Below, piece by piece: positions 6,887 through 13,306 of a stretch of 14,370 bases of DNA (within the stretch, counting starts at the first letter, position 1; every line of letters starts with the position of its first letter). The notes below the pieces were generated by a model that was not told the origin of the DNA, did no database searches, and was given only the letters and a program-made list of their open reading frames with translations. The position numbers and the translations under genes are program-made. Origin of the DNA: Thermoflexus sp. (GTDB lineage Bacteria; Chloroflexota; Anaerolineae; Thermoflexales; Thermoflexaceae); contig JAGHYO010000034.1 of the NCBI GenBank assembly GCA_017743605.1, positions 1 to 14,370 of the forward strand. The letters are read 5' to 3'.

Positions 6887-8572
6887 ATGTTCGATCGGGA
6901 GAAGCTCCAAGAGCTGGCCGCCGCGCGGGACCGCTGGGAGGAGACCACGCTCCAGCAGTGGCTGGCCCGTATGCCCGAGCGCCCGGAGACCTTCACCACC
7001 GTCTCCGGGGAGCCGGTGAACCGCCTCTACACCCCCCTCGACATCCCCGACTTCGACTATATGCGCGACCTGGGGTTCCCCGGCGAATACCCCTTCACCC
7101 GCGGCATCCACGCCACCATGTATCGGGGCCGCCTCTGGACGATGCGTCTGTTCGCCGGCTACGGCACCGCCGAGGAGACCAACGCCCGGTTCAAGTATCT
7201 GCTGGAGCACGGCCAGACCGGCCTTTCCATTGCCTTCGATCTCCCCACCCTCTACGGCTACGACACCGATGATCCCATGGCCGAAGGGGAGTTCGGCAAG
7301 TGCGGGGTCGCCGTCTCCTCACTGCGGGACATGGAGATCCTCCTGGACGGCCTCCCGCTGGATCAGATCACAACTTCCATGACCATCAACGGGCCGGCAG
7401 CCATCATTTGGGCGATGTATTTGGCTGTGGCGGAGAAGCGCGGCATCCCATGGGATCAGATCGGGGGGACCACCCAGGCGGACATCCTGAAGGAATACAT
7501 CGCCCAGAAGGAGTGGATCTTCCCGCCGGAGCCCTCCATGCGCCTGGTCGTGGACATGATCGAGTTCGGCTCCAAATATGTGCCGAAATGGAACCCCATC
7601 AGCATCAGCGGCTACCACATCCGGGAGGCGGGGGCCACAGCGGCCCAGGAGCTGGCCTTCACTCTGGCGAATGGCTTCGAATACGTCCGCTGGTGCCTGC
7701 AGCGGGGCTTGGACATCGATTCCTTCGCGCCCCGCCTCTCGTTCTTCTTCAACTGCCACAACGACTTCTTTGAGGAGATCGCCAAGTTCCGGGCCGCCCG
7801 CCGGATCTGGGCCCGGGAGATGCGGGAGACCTTCGGGGCCAAGAACCCCCGCTCCTGGTGGCTGCGCTTCCACACCCAGACCGCCGGCTGCACCCTCACC
7901 GCCCAGCAGCCCTACGTGAACGTGATCCGGGTGGCCCTCCAGGCCCTGGCCGCGGTGCTCGGCGGCACCCAGTCGCTTCACACCAACTCCCTGGACGAAG
8001 CCCTGGCCCTGCCCAGCGAGTTCGCCGTCAAGCTCGCCCTGCGCACCCAGCAGGTCATCGCCTACGAGAGTGGGGTGACCCGCACCGTCGACCCCCTGGG
8101 AGGCAGCTACTACGTGGAATATCTGACCGACCGCCTGGAGCAGCAGGCCTACGAATATTTCCGCAAGATCGAGGAGCTGGGCGGGGTGATCCCCGCCATC
8201 GAGATCGGCTTCTTCCAGCGGGAGATCGCCGAGGCCGCCTACCGCTACCAGAAGGAGATCGACGAGAAGCAGCGCATCATCGTGGGGGTGAACGAGTTCG
8301 TGGAGGATGAGGAGGAGATCAAGCCACCCATCCTTCAGATGGATCCCGAGGGGGAGCACCGGCAGCGGGCGCGCCTGCAGCAGCTGCGCCTGGAGCGGGA
8401 CAACGAGCGGGTGGGGCAAACCCTGGCTGCCCTCCAGGAGGCGGCCCGCAAGGAGAACGAGAACCGGATGCCTTACATCTTGGAGGCGGTGAAGGCCTAC
8501 GCCACCCTCGGGGAGATCACCCGCACCCTCAAGGCCGTCTGGGGGACCTGGCAGGAGCCGCTGATCCTCTGA
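6887..8572 (+). CDS. icmA: Coenzyme-B12-dependent acyl-CoA mutase large subunit, isobutyryl-CoA mutase type
   Basis: This is the catalytic large subunit (561 aa) of an adenosylcobalamin-dependent acyl-CoA mutase, which rearranges carbon skeletons by a radical route. The ATG at 6887 follows GGAGGG by four bases and lies downstream of the promoter. The protein is one TIM-barrel mutase domain plus its C-terminal extension. The B12-binding domain is absent, so a separate small subunit must exist elsewhere, as in two-subunit ICM. Numbering coincides with Propionibacterium methylmalonyl-CoA mutase: Arg82, Thr85, Arg87, Gln197 and His244 are conserved. The two residues that hold the methylmalonyl carboxylate, Tyr89 and Arg207, are Phe89 (MRLFAG) and Gln207 (EYIAQKEW). 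Phe plus Gln is the known signature of isobutyryl-CoA mutase, which interconverts isobutyryl-CoA and n-butyryl-CoA. The mutase family is certain; the substrate follows from these two residues and needs an assay. Confidence 0.9.
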   Translation: MFDREKLQELAAARDRWEETTLQQWLARMPERPETFTTVSGEPVNRLYTPLDIPDFDYMRDLGFPGEYPFTRGIHATMYRGRLWTMRLFAGYGTAEETNARFKYLLEHGQTGLSIAFDLPTLYGYDTDDPMAEGEFGKCGVAVSSLRDMEILLDGLPLDQITTSMTINGPAAIIWAMYLAVAEKRGIPWDQIGGTTQADILKEYIAQKEWIFPPEPSMRLVVDMIEFGSKYVPKWNPISISGYHIREAGATAAQELAFTLANGFEYVRWCLQRGLDIDSFAPRLSFFFNCHNDFFEEIAKFRAARRIWAREMRETFGAKNPRSWWLRFHTQTAGCTLTAQQPYVNVIRVALQALAAVLGGTQSLHTNSLDEALALPSEFAVKLALRTQQVIAYESGVTRTVDPLGGSYYVEYLTDRLEQQAYEYFRKIEELGGVIPAIEIGFFQREIAEAAYRYQKEIDEKQRIIVGVNEFVEDEEEIKPPILQMDPEGEHRQRARLQQLRLERDNERVGQTLAALQEAARKENENRMPYILEAVKAYATLGEITRTLKAVWGTWQEPLIL

Positions 8573-8623
8573 GCCGAATCCCGCAGACAGAGGAAGAGCC
8601 TGCCGGAGGAGGGATCTGCGACC

Positions 8624-9889
8624 ATGGGGCATGCCCCTACGCGCGTTCGCTGGCTCCGCACCGGGCTGGGCCTGGGGCTGGTCGCCCTCCTGGCCCTGAG
8701 CCTCCCGGCCTCCGAGCCCTCCCGCTCTATGGAAACCCGTCTGGGCCTCCTGCTGCAGGGGGAAAGCTTTCACTTCCCCGAATGGGCGCTTCAGGCCTGG
8801 GCGGAGAAGATCCTCCTCGCGGTGGCCCAACCTCAGGCCTTCCTGGACGATGAGACCCAGCGCCGAACGGTGCGGCGCTACCTTCGACGCCTAGCCGAGG
8901 CCCGGGAGGCAGCGGCTACCCTAGAACGGGAGATGTCCGCGCCCAACCCACCGGATCCAGGGGCCATCGCGGCGCTCCGGAGGCAGTGGGAGGAAGCCTA
9001 TGGGCAGGCCCAGGCCCTCCGTCCCCTGGCCGAGGTCATCTTCTCCGAGCAGCTTGGCCTGATCTTGGCCCAGGAGGGGCTGACGCTCCTGGGCCAGCCG
9101 ATCCCCCCGGTTCACATCCGCCTCACGGCGATGCCCAACCTCATGGTCCTCTCCCCGCGGGAGCGCATCGCCCTCATCACCTCCTTCGCCCTGCGGGCCG
9201 ACCTCACTGCCGACGAGATGGATCGCTTAGAGCGGCAGGTAGATGGGCGGCTCAACGTCTCCTCTTTGGTGGTGCCCCTGGGCGGCCTGGCTTTCTACCC
9301 AGCGATGATTATGGAGGCCACCGGGCTGCTGGAGCTCACCGAGATCATCGCCCACGAGTGGACCCATCACTGGCTCTTCATGGGGCCTTTGGGATGGTTT
9401 TACAACCGCCCGGAGGCCCGCACCATCAACGAGACTGTCGCCGATCTGGCGGGGAAAGCCCTGGGCTGCGCCTGGCTGGCCCGCTTCTACCCCGAAGATC
9501 TCCCGCCCCCGCCGGCAGACGCTGTCCCCGCTCCGGCTCCATCGGACCGGCCAGCTTTCGACTTCGGCCGGGAGCTGGCGAAGACCCGCACCGAGGTGGA
9601 ACGCCTGCTGGCCCGGGGCGAGGTCCGCCAGGCGGAGCTCTATATGGAAGCCCGCCGGCGGGTTTTCGTCGCCCACGGTTACGCCCTGCGGAAGCTGAAC
9701 CAGGCCTTCTTCGCCTTCTACGGCGCCTACGCGGCAGAGGAGGGAGCGGCAGGCGTCGAGGATCCCATCGGCCCGCGGGTCCGTCGTCTCTGGGCCCAGA
9801 GCCCCTCCCTGCGCGCCTTTCTCTTCCGCATGCTGTTCATCACCGACCTCGCTGGCCTGCGCCGTGCCCTGGGGGAACCGGTTCAATAG
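8624..9889 (+). CDS. Exported or membrane-anchored putative zinc metallopeptidase (HEXXH...NExxxD)
   Basis: The protein has 421 aa and belongs to no named family I can recall. A basic N-terminus (VRWLR) and a hydrophobic run at about 14-29 form a signal peptide or membrane anchor, so the rest should lie outside the membrane. The start at 8624 follows GGAGGAGGG. A zinc-protease motif is clear: His244-Glu245-Trp-Thr-His248, then 22 residues later Glu270 in INETVAD. This matches the thermolysin-like (gluzincin) arrangement of HEXXH plus a third ligand in NExxxD. Long helical segments with many Arg and Glu lie on both sides of the motif. The gene follows the mutase by 51 bases on the same strand and may be co-transcribed, though no functional link is apparent. 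Its stop codon abuts the promoter of the thiamin operon. The metal site is well supported; peptidase activity and substrate are inferred. Confidence 0.72.
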   Translation: MGHAPTRVRWLRTGLGLGLVALLALSLPASEPSRSMETRLGLLLQGESFHFPEWALQAWAEKILLAVAQPQAFLDDETQRRTVRRYLRRLAEAREAAATLEREMSAPNPPDPGAIAALRRQWEEAYGQAQALRPLAEVIFSEQLGLILAQEGLTLLGQPIPPVHIRLTAMPNLMVLSPRERIALITSFALRADLTADEMDRLERQVDGRLNVSSLVVPLGGLAFYPAMIMEATGLLELTEIIAHEWTHHWLFMGPLGWFYNRPEARTINETVADLAGKALGCAWLARFYPEDLPPPPADAVPAPAPSDRPAFDFGRELAKTRTEVERLLARGEVRQAELYMEARRRVFVAHGYALRKLNQAFFAFYGAYAAEEGAAGVEDPIGPRVRRLWAQSPSLRAFLFRMLFITDLAGLRRALGEPVQ

Positions 9890-9918
9890 TTGACGCCGCC
9901 CGCGAAAAGGATTAGAAC
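9890..9918 (+). promoter_or_regulatory. Sigma-70 promoter of the thiamin operon
   Basis: TTGACG (9890-9895), a 17-base spacer and TAGAAC (9913-9918) form a plausible promoter. Transcription would start near 9925, just ahead of the TPP riboswitch. The -35 box begins on the base after the TAG stop of the preceding gene. Confidence 0.6.
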
Positions 9919-9933
9919 TCCACATGGGCGCGG

Positions 9934-10035
9934 GTCCGTTGGGGGAGTCCGGGCGAGCCGGGCTGAGAGGGCGGCCGAATCCGCCGCCGACCCCTCGAAC
10001 CTGATCCGGATCATGCCGGCGGAGGGAAAGCGGGC
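9934..10035 (+). ncRNA. TPP riboswitch (THI element)
   Basis: The conserved thiamin-pyrophosphate aptamer is easy to read: GGGGG (9941-9945) pairing with CCCC (9991-9994), CTGAGAG (9963-9969) in the pyrimidine-binding loop, a P3 hairpin GGCGG/CCGCC (9970-9985), then ACCTGATCCGGATCATGCC and GCGGAGGGA (9999-10027) in the pyrophosphate arm. CCGTT (9936-9940) and AGCGG (10029-10033) close the P1 stem. The next gene, thiO, starts 118 bases later. High TPP should shut the operon off. I see no hairpin with a T-run in 10036-10152, so control of translation seems more likely than termination. A short CTCC/GGAG pairing (10130-10133 with 10142-10145) covers the thiO ribosome-binding site. Confidence 0.95.
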
Positions 10036-10152
10036 GCGCCGTAGGCTTCACTGCTGCTGACCCCTTGCAGTCCCCCCTTCCTTCGCCAGGAGATCCGGGA
10101 CGGGAAAGCCGGTTTCTGGGTGATCTGCCCTCCAGAGCACAGGAGCCGAGCG

Positions 10153-11304
10153 ATGGCGGAAGAGATTGTGATTGTGGGAGGGGGCATCTGCGGTCTCTCC
10201 ATCGGCTGGTTCCTGGCCCGCTCCGGGTATCCGGTCGCCCTCCTGGAGCGCGGCGGCGCGGGCCTGGAGGCGACCTGGGCAGCGGCTGGGATGCTGGCCC
10301 CCCATGCCGAGGCAGAGCCCGGCGAGGAGGGGCTGCTGCCCCTGCTGCGGGCCAGCCGCGACATGTGGGCGGACTTCGCTCGGGAGCTGGAGGCTGCCTC
10401 AGGCATCCCCGTGGATTACCGGGACGAGGGCACGCTGGTGGTGGCCCTGGATCGGGACGACGCGGAACGATTGAAGTTCCTCTATGAATTCCAGCGGAGC
10501 CAGGGACTGCCCACAGAGTGGCTTTCAGGATACGAGGCGCGGCGGATGGAGCCGCATCTCTCTCGATCCGTGGTGGCCGCCATCTATAGCCCGCAGGACC
10601 ATCAGGTGGACAACCGGAAGGTCGCCCGGGCGCTGGTCGAGGCCTTCCGGCGCGCTGGAGGGCGCCTGCGGGAGCACACAGAGGTCACCGGGATCGTGAT
10701 CGATGAGAACCGGGTCCTGGGCGTGCGCCTGGCCCGGGGGTTCCTGGAGGCCCATACCGTCATCCTGGCCGCCGGGGCGTGGTCCGCTCGGATCCCCGGC
10801 CTCCCCGATTCCGTCCGCCCGCCGGTCCGCCCCATCAAGGGGCAGATGCTGGCCGTGCAGATGCCTCCGGAGGCCCCGTTGATCCGGCACGTCGTCTGGG
10901 GCCCGGACGCCTACCTAGTGCCCCGACGGGATGGCCGGCTGCTCATCGGGGCCACGGTGGAGGAGAAGGGGTTCGACGCCAGTCTGACGGCGGGGGGCAT
11001 CTTCCGCCTGTTGCGGGGGGCATGGGAGATCCTGCCGGGCATCGACGAGCTGCCCATTGTGGAGATGTGGGTGGGCTTCCGGCCCGGGAGCCGGGACGAT
11101 GCCCCCATCCTGGGGCCGACGGTGGTGGAGGGCCTGATCCTGGCCACAGGGCACCACCGAAACGGCATCCTGCTAGCTCCGATCACCGCCTATGCCATCC
11201 ACCACCTGATCGCCCGAGGGGAGCTCCCTGAGATCGCGAAGCCCTTCACCCTGGAGCGCTTCCGGGCCAGGATGCCGGTGGCCCCTCCAGGATCCGGGAG
11301 GTGA
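10153..11304 (+). CDS. thiO: Glycine oxidase ThiO
   Basis: This FAD-dependent amine oxidase (383 aa) converts glycine to iminoglycine (dehydroglycine), a building block for the thiazole ring of thiamin. The start at 10153 is preferred over an upstream ATG at 10120, because AGGAG (10141-10145) sits at the right distance and the protein then begins directly with the dinucleotide-binding fold. Visible features: VIVGGGICGLS at about 6-16 (the GxGxxG loop), Glu32 at the end of the second strand for the FAD ribose, a RPIKGQML segment typical of the glycine/D-amino-acid oxidase family, and the C-terminal GHHRNGILLAP, a ThiO hallmark. It is the first gene after the TPP riboswitch, and thiS follows after four bases. 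Using glycine oxidase rather than ThiH implies that thiazole synthesis here is aerobic. Confidence 0.94.
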   Translation: MAEEIVIVGGGICGLSIGWFLARSGYPVALLERGGAGLEATWAAAGMLAPHAEAEPGEEGLLPLLRASRDMWADFARELEAASGIPVDYRDEGTLVVALDRDDAERLKFLYEFQRSQGLPTEWLSGYEARRMEPHLSRSVVAAIYSPQDHQVDNRKVARALVEAFRRAGGRLREHTEVTGIVIDENRVLGVRLARGFLEAHTVILAAGAWSARIPGLPDSVRPPVRPIKGQMLAVQMPPEAPLIRHVVWGPDAYLVPRRDGRLLIGATVEEKGFDASLTAGGIFRLLRGAWEILPGIDELPIVEMWVGFRPGSRDDAPILGPTVVEGLILATGHHRNGILLAPITAYAIHHLIARGELPEIAKPFTLERFRARMPVAPPGSGR

Positions 11305-11308
11305 AGCG

Positions 11309-11536
11309 ATGGAGCGCACGGGAACGTCAGAGGCGATCCTGACCGTCAACGGGCAGCGCTATCCCTATCAGCCGGGGACCATCCAGGAGTTGCTGGCCCG
11401 CCTGGGCCTAGATCCGGAGCGGCCGGGGATTGCGGTAGCAGTCAACGCGATGGTGATCCCGCGTTCGGAATGGGGGCGCGTCGCCCTCCAGCCGGGGGAC
11501 CGCGTGGAGATCGTCCACGCGGTGGCCGGCGGATGA
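11309..11536 (+). CDS. thiS: Sulfur carrier protein ThiS
   Basis: This small ubiquitin-like protein (75 aa) carries sulfur as a C-terminal thiocarboxylate to thiazole synthase. It ends in the required Gly-Gly (AVAGG). The body shows the beta-grasp pattern, including AVAVNAMVIPRSEW and GDRVEIVHAVAGG. The first eight residues or so are an extra, poorly conserved tail. GGGAGG at the end of thiO serves as its ribosome-binding site, and the four-base spacing indicates co-translation. The adenylating enzyme ThiF and a sulfur donor are not in the window and must be supplied from elsewhere. Confidence 0.95.
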   Translation: MERTGTSEAILTVNGQRYPYQPGTIQELLARLGLDPERPGIAVAVNAMVIPRSEWGRVALQPGDRVEIVHAVAGG

Positions 11537-11558
11537 GGGTCCCCCGGAGAGGGGCCAG

Positions 11559-11583
11559 GTAGGAGCGGCTTTCACCGCAACCT
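11559..11583 (+). repeat. REP-like palindromic element, copy 1
   Basis: GTAGGAGCGGCTTTCACCGC, continuing to AACC, is the first of three related copies in the 159-bp thiS-thiG gap. The core GCGG-CTTTCA-CCGC can fold into a short stem. It shares the GTAGGAGCGGCTT head with copy 3. Confidence 0.7.
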
Positions 11584-11603
11584 TTAGGGATCGAAGGTGG
11601 AGT

Positions 11604-11626
11604 TCGGGGCTAAAGCCCCTTCTACA
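11604..11626 (-). repeat. REP-like palindromic element, copy 2 (inverted)
   Basis: On the minus strand this reads TGTAGAAGGGGCTTTAGCCC followed by CGA, matching copy 3 (TGTAGGAGCGGCTTCCGCCG plus CGA) at 18 of 23 positions. The substitutions inside the stem compensate each other (GGGGC/GCCCC instead of GCGGC/GCCGC), so the palindrome is conserved. Its orientation opposes copies 1 and 3. Confidence 0.7.
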
Positions 11627-11639
11627 GAGGACGATGTGT

Positions 11640-11665
11640 TGTAGGAGCGGCTTCCGCCGCGACCC
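11640..11665 (+). repeat. REP-like palindromic element, copy 3
   Basis: TGTAGGAGCGGCTTCCGCCG, then CGACCC, lies 31 bases upstream of the thiG start. The stem is GCGGC-TTCC-GCCGC. Copies 2 and 3 form an inverted pair resembling a REPIN, the unit moved by REP-associated transposases in other bacteria. No such transposase is in the window. Confidence 0.7.
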
Positions 11666-11695
11666 TTGCTTTCGCTTCGATCGAGGGGGTGAAGG

Positions 11696-12466
11696 ATGAG
11701 CGAGCCGCTGGTGATCGCGGGGCGGGCGTTCGGTTCACGCTTGATCCTGGGGACCGCCCGCTACCCCAACCTCCAGGTGATGCTGGACGCCCTGGAGGCG
11801 AGCGGGACCGAGGTTGTCACCGTGGCCATTCGGCGGGTGCGCCCAGGGGCCGACGGGGAGAACCTGTACGATCTGCTGAGGGACCGTTACTTCATCCTGC
11901 CTAACACCGCTGGTTGCTTTACCGCCCCGGACGCGGTGCTGACGGCCCATCTAGCTCGGGAAGCCCTGGGGACGAACTGGATCAAGCTGGAGGTGATCGG
12001 GGACGAGGAGACCCTGTATCCGGACACGGAGCAGCTGTTGCAGGCGGCCGCCGAGCTGGCGAGGGACGGCTTCGTTGTCCTGCCCTACTGCAACGACGAC
12101 CCAGTGGTCTGCAAGAAGCTGGAGGACGTCGGATGCGCAGCGGTGATGCCCCTGGGGGCGCCCATCGGCTCCGGGATGGGGATCCTGAATCCTTACAACA
12201 TCCGGCTGATCCGCCAGATGTGCACCGTGCCGGTGATTGTGGACGCCGGGGTGGGGACGGCCTCGGATGTGGCCATCGCGATGGAGCTAGGGTGTGATGG
12301 GGTGTTGCTGAACACGGCGGTGGCCCAGGCCCGGGATCCGGTGAAGATGGCCCGCGCGATGCGCTGGGCAGCCGAGGCCGGGCGGCTGGCCTATGAAGCA
12401 GGGCGCATCCCGCGTCGCCTTTACGCCGTGCCCTCCAGCCCGATGGAGGATCGCATCGAGGTATGA
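11696..12466 (+). CDS. thiG: Thiazole synthase ThiG
   Basis: ThiG (256 aa) condenses 1-deoxy-D-xylulose 5-phosphate, iminoglycine from ThiO and sulfur from ThiS into the thiazole phosphate of thiamin. It is a cytoplasmic TIM barrel. Lys98 in NWIKLEVIGD is the Schiff-base lysine. Other hallmarks are the opening GSRLILGTARYPN, the loop ILPNTAGCFTA, LPYCNDDPVVCKKLED, the phosphate-binding region MPLGAPIGSGMGILNP, and VIVDAGVGTASDVAIAMELG. Length is normal. GAGGGGGTGA precedes the start. It lies 159 bases after thiS, a gap filled by three REP-like elements, and overlaps thiE by four bases (ATGA). Confidence 0.96.
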   Translation: MSEPLVIAGRAFGSRLILGTARYPNLQVMLDALEASGTEVVTVAIRRVRPGADGENLYDLLRDRYFILPNTAGCFTAPDAVLTAHLAREALGTNWIKLEVIGDEETLYPDTEQLLQAAAELARDGFVVLPYCNDDPVVCKKLEDVGCAAVMPLGAPIGSGMGILNPYNIRLIRQMCTVPVIVDAGVGTASDVAIAMELGCDGVLLNTAVAQARDPVKMARAMRWAAEAGRLAYEAGRIPRRLYAVPSSPMEDRIEV

Positions 12467-13086
12467 GGCCGCCCCAGCCGCCCCTGCTGGTGATCACCGA
12501 TCGCCGTCGGGCCCGGCGGCCGCTCCCGGAGCTCCTGGAAGAGCTGTTCGAGGCGGGGGTGCGCTGGGTGATGATTCGGGAGAAGGACCTCCCGGAGGCG
12601 GAGCTGGCCAGGCTGGCGGGGGAAGTGGTGCGGCGGGCGCGGGCGTGGGGAGCCGCCGTGGTGGTAAACGGCCACGCCGGGGTGGCCGCAGCGTGTGGGG
12701 CGGACGGCGTGCATCTGCCCCAGGGGTTCGCAGTAGCCGAGGCCCGCCGCCTCATCGGCCCGGACCGCTGGGTGGGGGTGTCAGCGCACAACCTGGAGGA
12801 GGCGCAGCGGGCAGCGGCAGAGAGGGCGGATTATATCACCCTGAGCCCGATCTTCACGCCTGTGAGCAAGCCCGGCCATGGGCCGCCGCTGGGCCTGGAG
12901 GCCCTCCAGCAGGTGGCGCGCGCGGTGCCCATCCCGGTCATCGCCTTGGGGGGGATCACCCCGGTGAACGCCCGCTCCTGCCTGGAGGCCGGGGCCGCCG
13001 GGGTTGCCGTGCTGGGCGGCCTGATGGAGGCCCCACATCCCCACGCCGTCGTGGCAGCCTATCTCCAGGCGTGTCGGCTTACGTGA
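12463..13086 (+). CDS. thiE: Thiamine-phosphate synthase ThiE
   Basis: ThiE (207 aa) joins the hydroxymethylpyrimidine pyrophosphate and thiazole phosphate halves into thiamin phosphate, releasing pyrophosphate. The TIM-barrel motifs are in place: VITDRR at the first strand, WVMIREKDLPEAEL, VVVNGHAGVAAACGADGVHL, VSAHNLEEA, the substrate loop YITLSPIFTPVSKPGHGPP, VIALGGITPVNA, and GAAGVAVLGGLM for the phosphate. Family members often have SCHN and PTxSK where this one has SAHN and TPVSK, which is ordinary variation. It overlaps the thiG stop by four bases, so the pair is translationally coupled. A terminator follows 37 bases after the stop, making it the last gene of the operon. The pyrimidine gene thiC and the kinases are not here. 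Confidence 0.95.
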   Translation: MRPPQPPLLVITDRRRARRPLPELLEELFEAGVRWVMIREKDLPEAELARLAGEVVRRARAWGAAVVVNGHAGVAAACGADGVHLPQGFAVAEARRLIGPDRWVGVSAHNLEEAQRAAAERADYITLSPIFTPVSKPGHGPPLGLEALQQVARAVPIPVIALGGITPVNARSCLEAGAAGVAVLGGLMEAPHPHAVVAAYLQACRLT

Positions 13087-13123
13087 CGGTATGCGCACCA
13101 TGGGCTCGGAAAAAGTCACGCTA

Positions 13124-13144
13124 CCCAGGCGGCTGCCTGGGTTT
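13124..13144 (+). terminator. Intrinsic terminator of the thiamin operon
   Basis: CCCAGGC (13124-13130), a GGCT loop and GCCTGGG (13135-13141) form a perfect 7-bp stem followed by TTT. The T-run is short, so termination may be only partial. Confidence 0.6.
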
Positions 13145-13180
13145 AAAGTTCAGGAAGCTGCCGAAGACAACGAAGCGAAA

Positions 13181-13258
13181 TGTCATTGCAAGCGAAGCAA
13201 TCCCCAGGTCCACGCGGAGACTGCTTCGGCGGCCCCTCAGGTGAGCCTCGGCGTGACC
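13181..13258. repeat. Interspersed palindromic repeat (GTCATTGC...GAAGCAATC type)
   Basis: TGTCATTGCAAGCGAAGCAA, then TCCCC, is followed about 20 bases later by the imperfect inverse GGAGACTGCTTCGGC, ending in a degraded GGCGTGACC. This resembles a palindromic repeat that I recall being common in intergenic regions of several phyla, including Chloroflexota. It separates the thi terminator from the sortase gene and encodes nothing evident. Confidence 0.6.
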
Positions 13259-13306
13259 CTATTGCCGCCTCGCAATAGCATTAGACAAATTGGGGGAGCA
13301 TTCGAG

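Noticed and set aside
6593..7210. Minus-strand frame of 205 codons spanning the mutase promoter
   Set aside because: It crosses a strong promoter and the mutase 5' end. Its only meaningful overlap is out of frame with the CoxL/XdhA relic.
7319..8830. Minus-strand open frame of 503 codons opposite the mutase gene
   Set aside because: It is antisense to a highly conserved gene, has repetitive Leu/Gly/Gln composition and no ribosome-binding site. Long antisense frames are expected at this GC content.
11537..11695. Considered a small CRISPR-like array because of the repeated GTAGGAGCGGC units
   Set aside because: Only three units, one of them inverted, with uneven spacing and palindromic cores. 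This fits REP-like elements, not CRISPR.
13091..13306. An N-terminal extension of the sortase from an upstream ATG
   Set aside because: The extra 72 codons run through the thi terminator and a palindromic repeat. The start at 13307 has its own ribosome-binding site and gives a normal membrane anchor.
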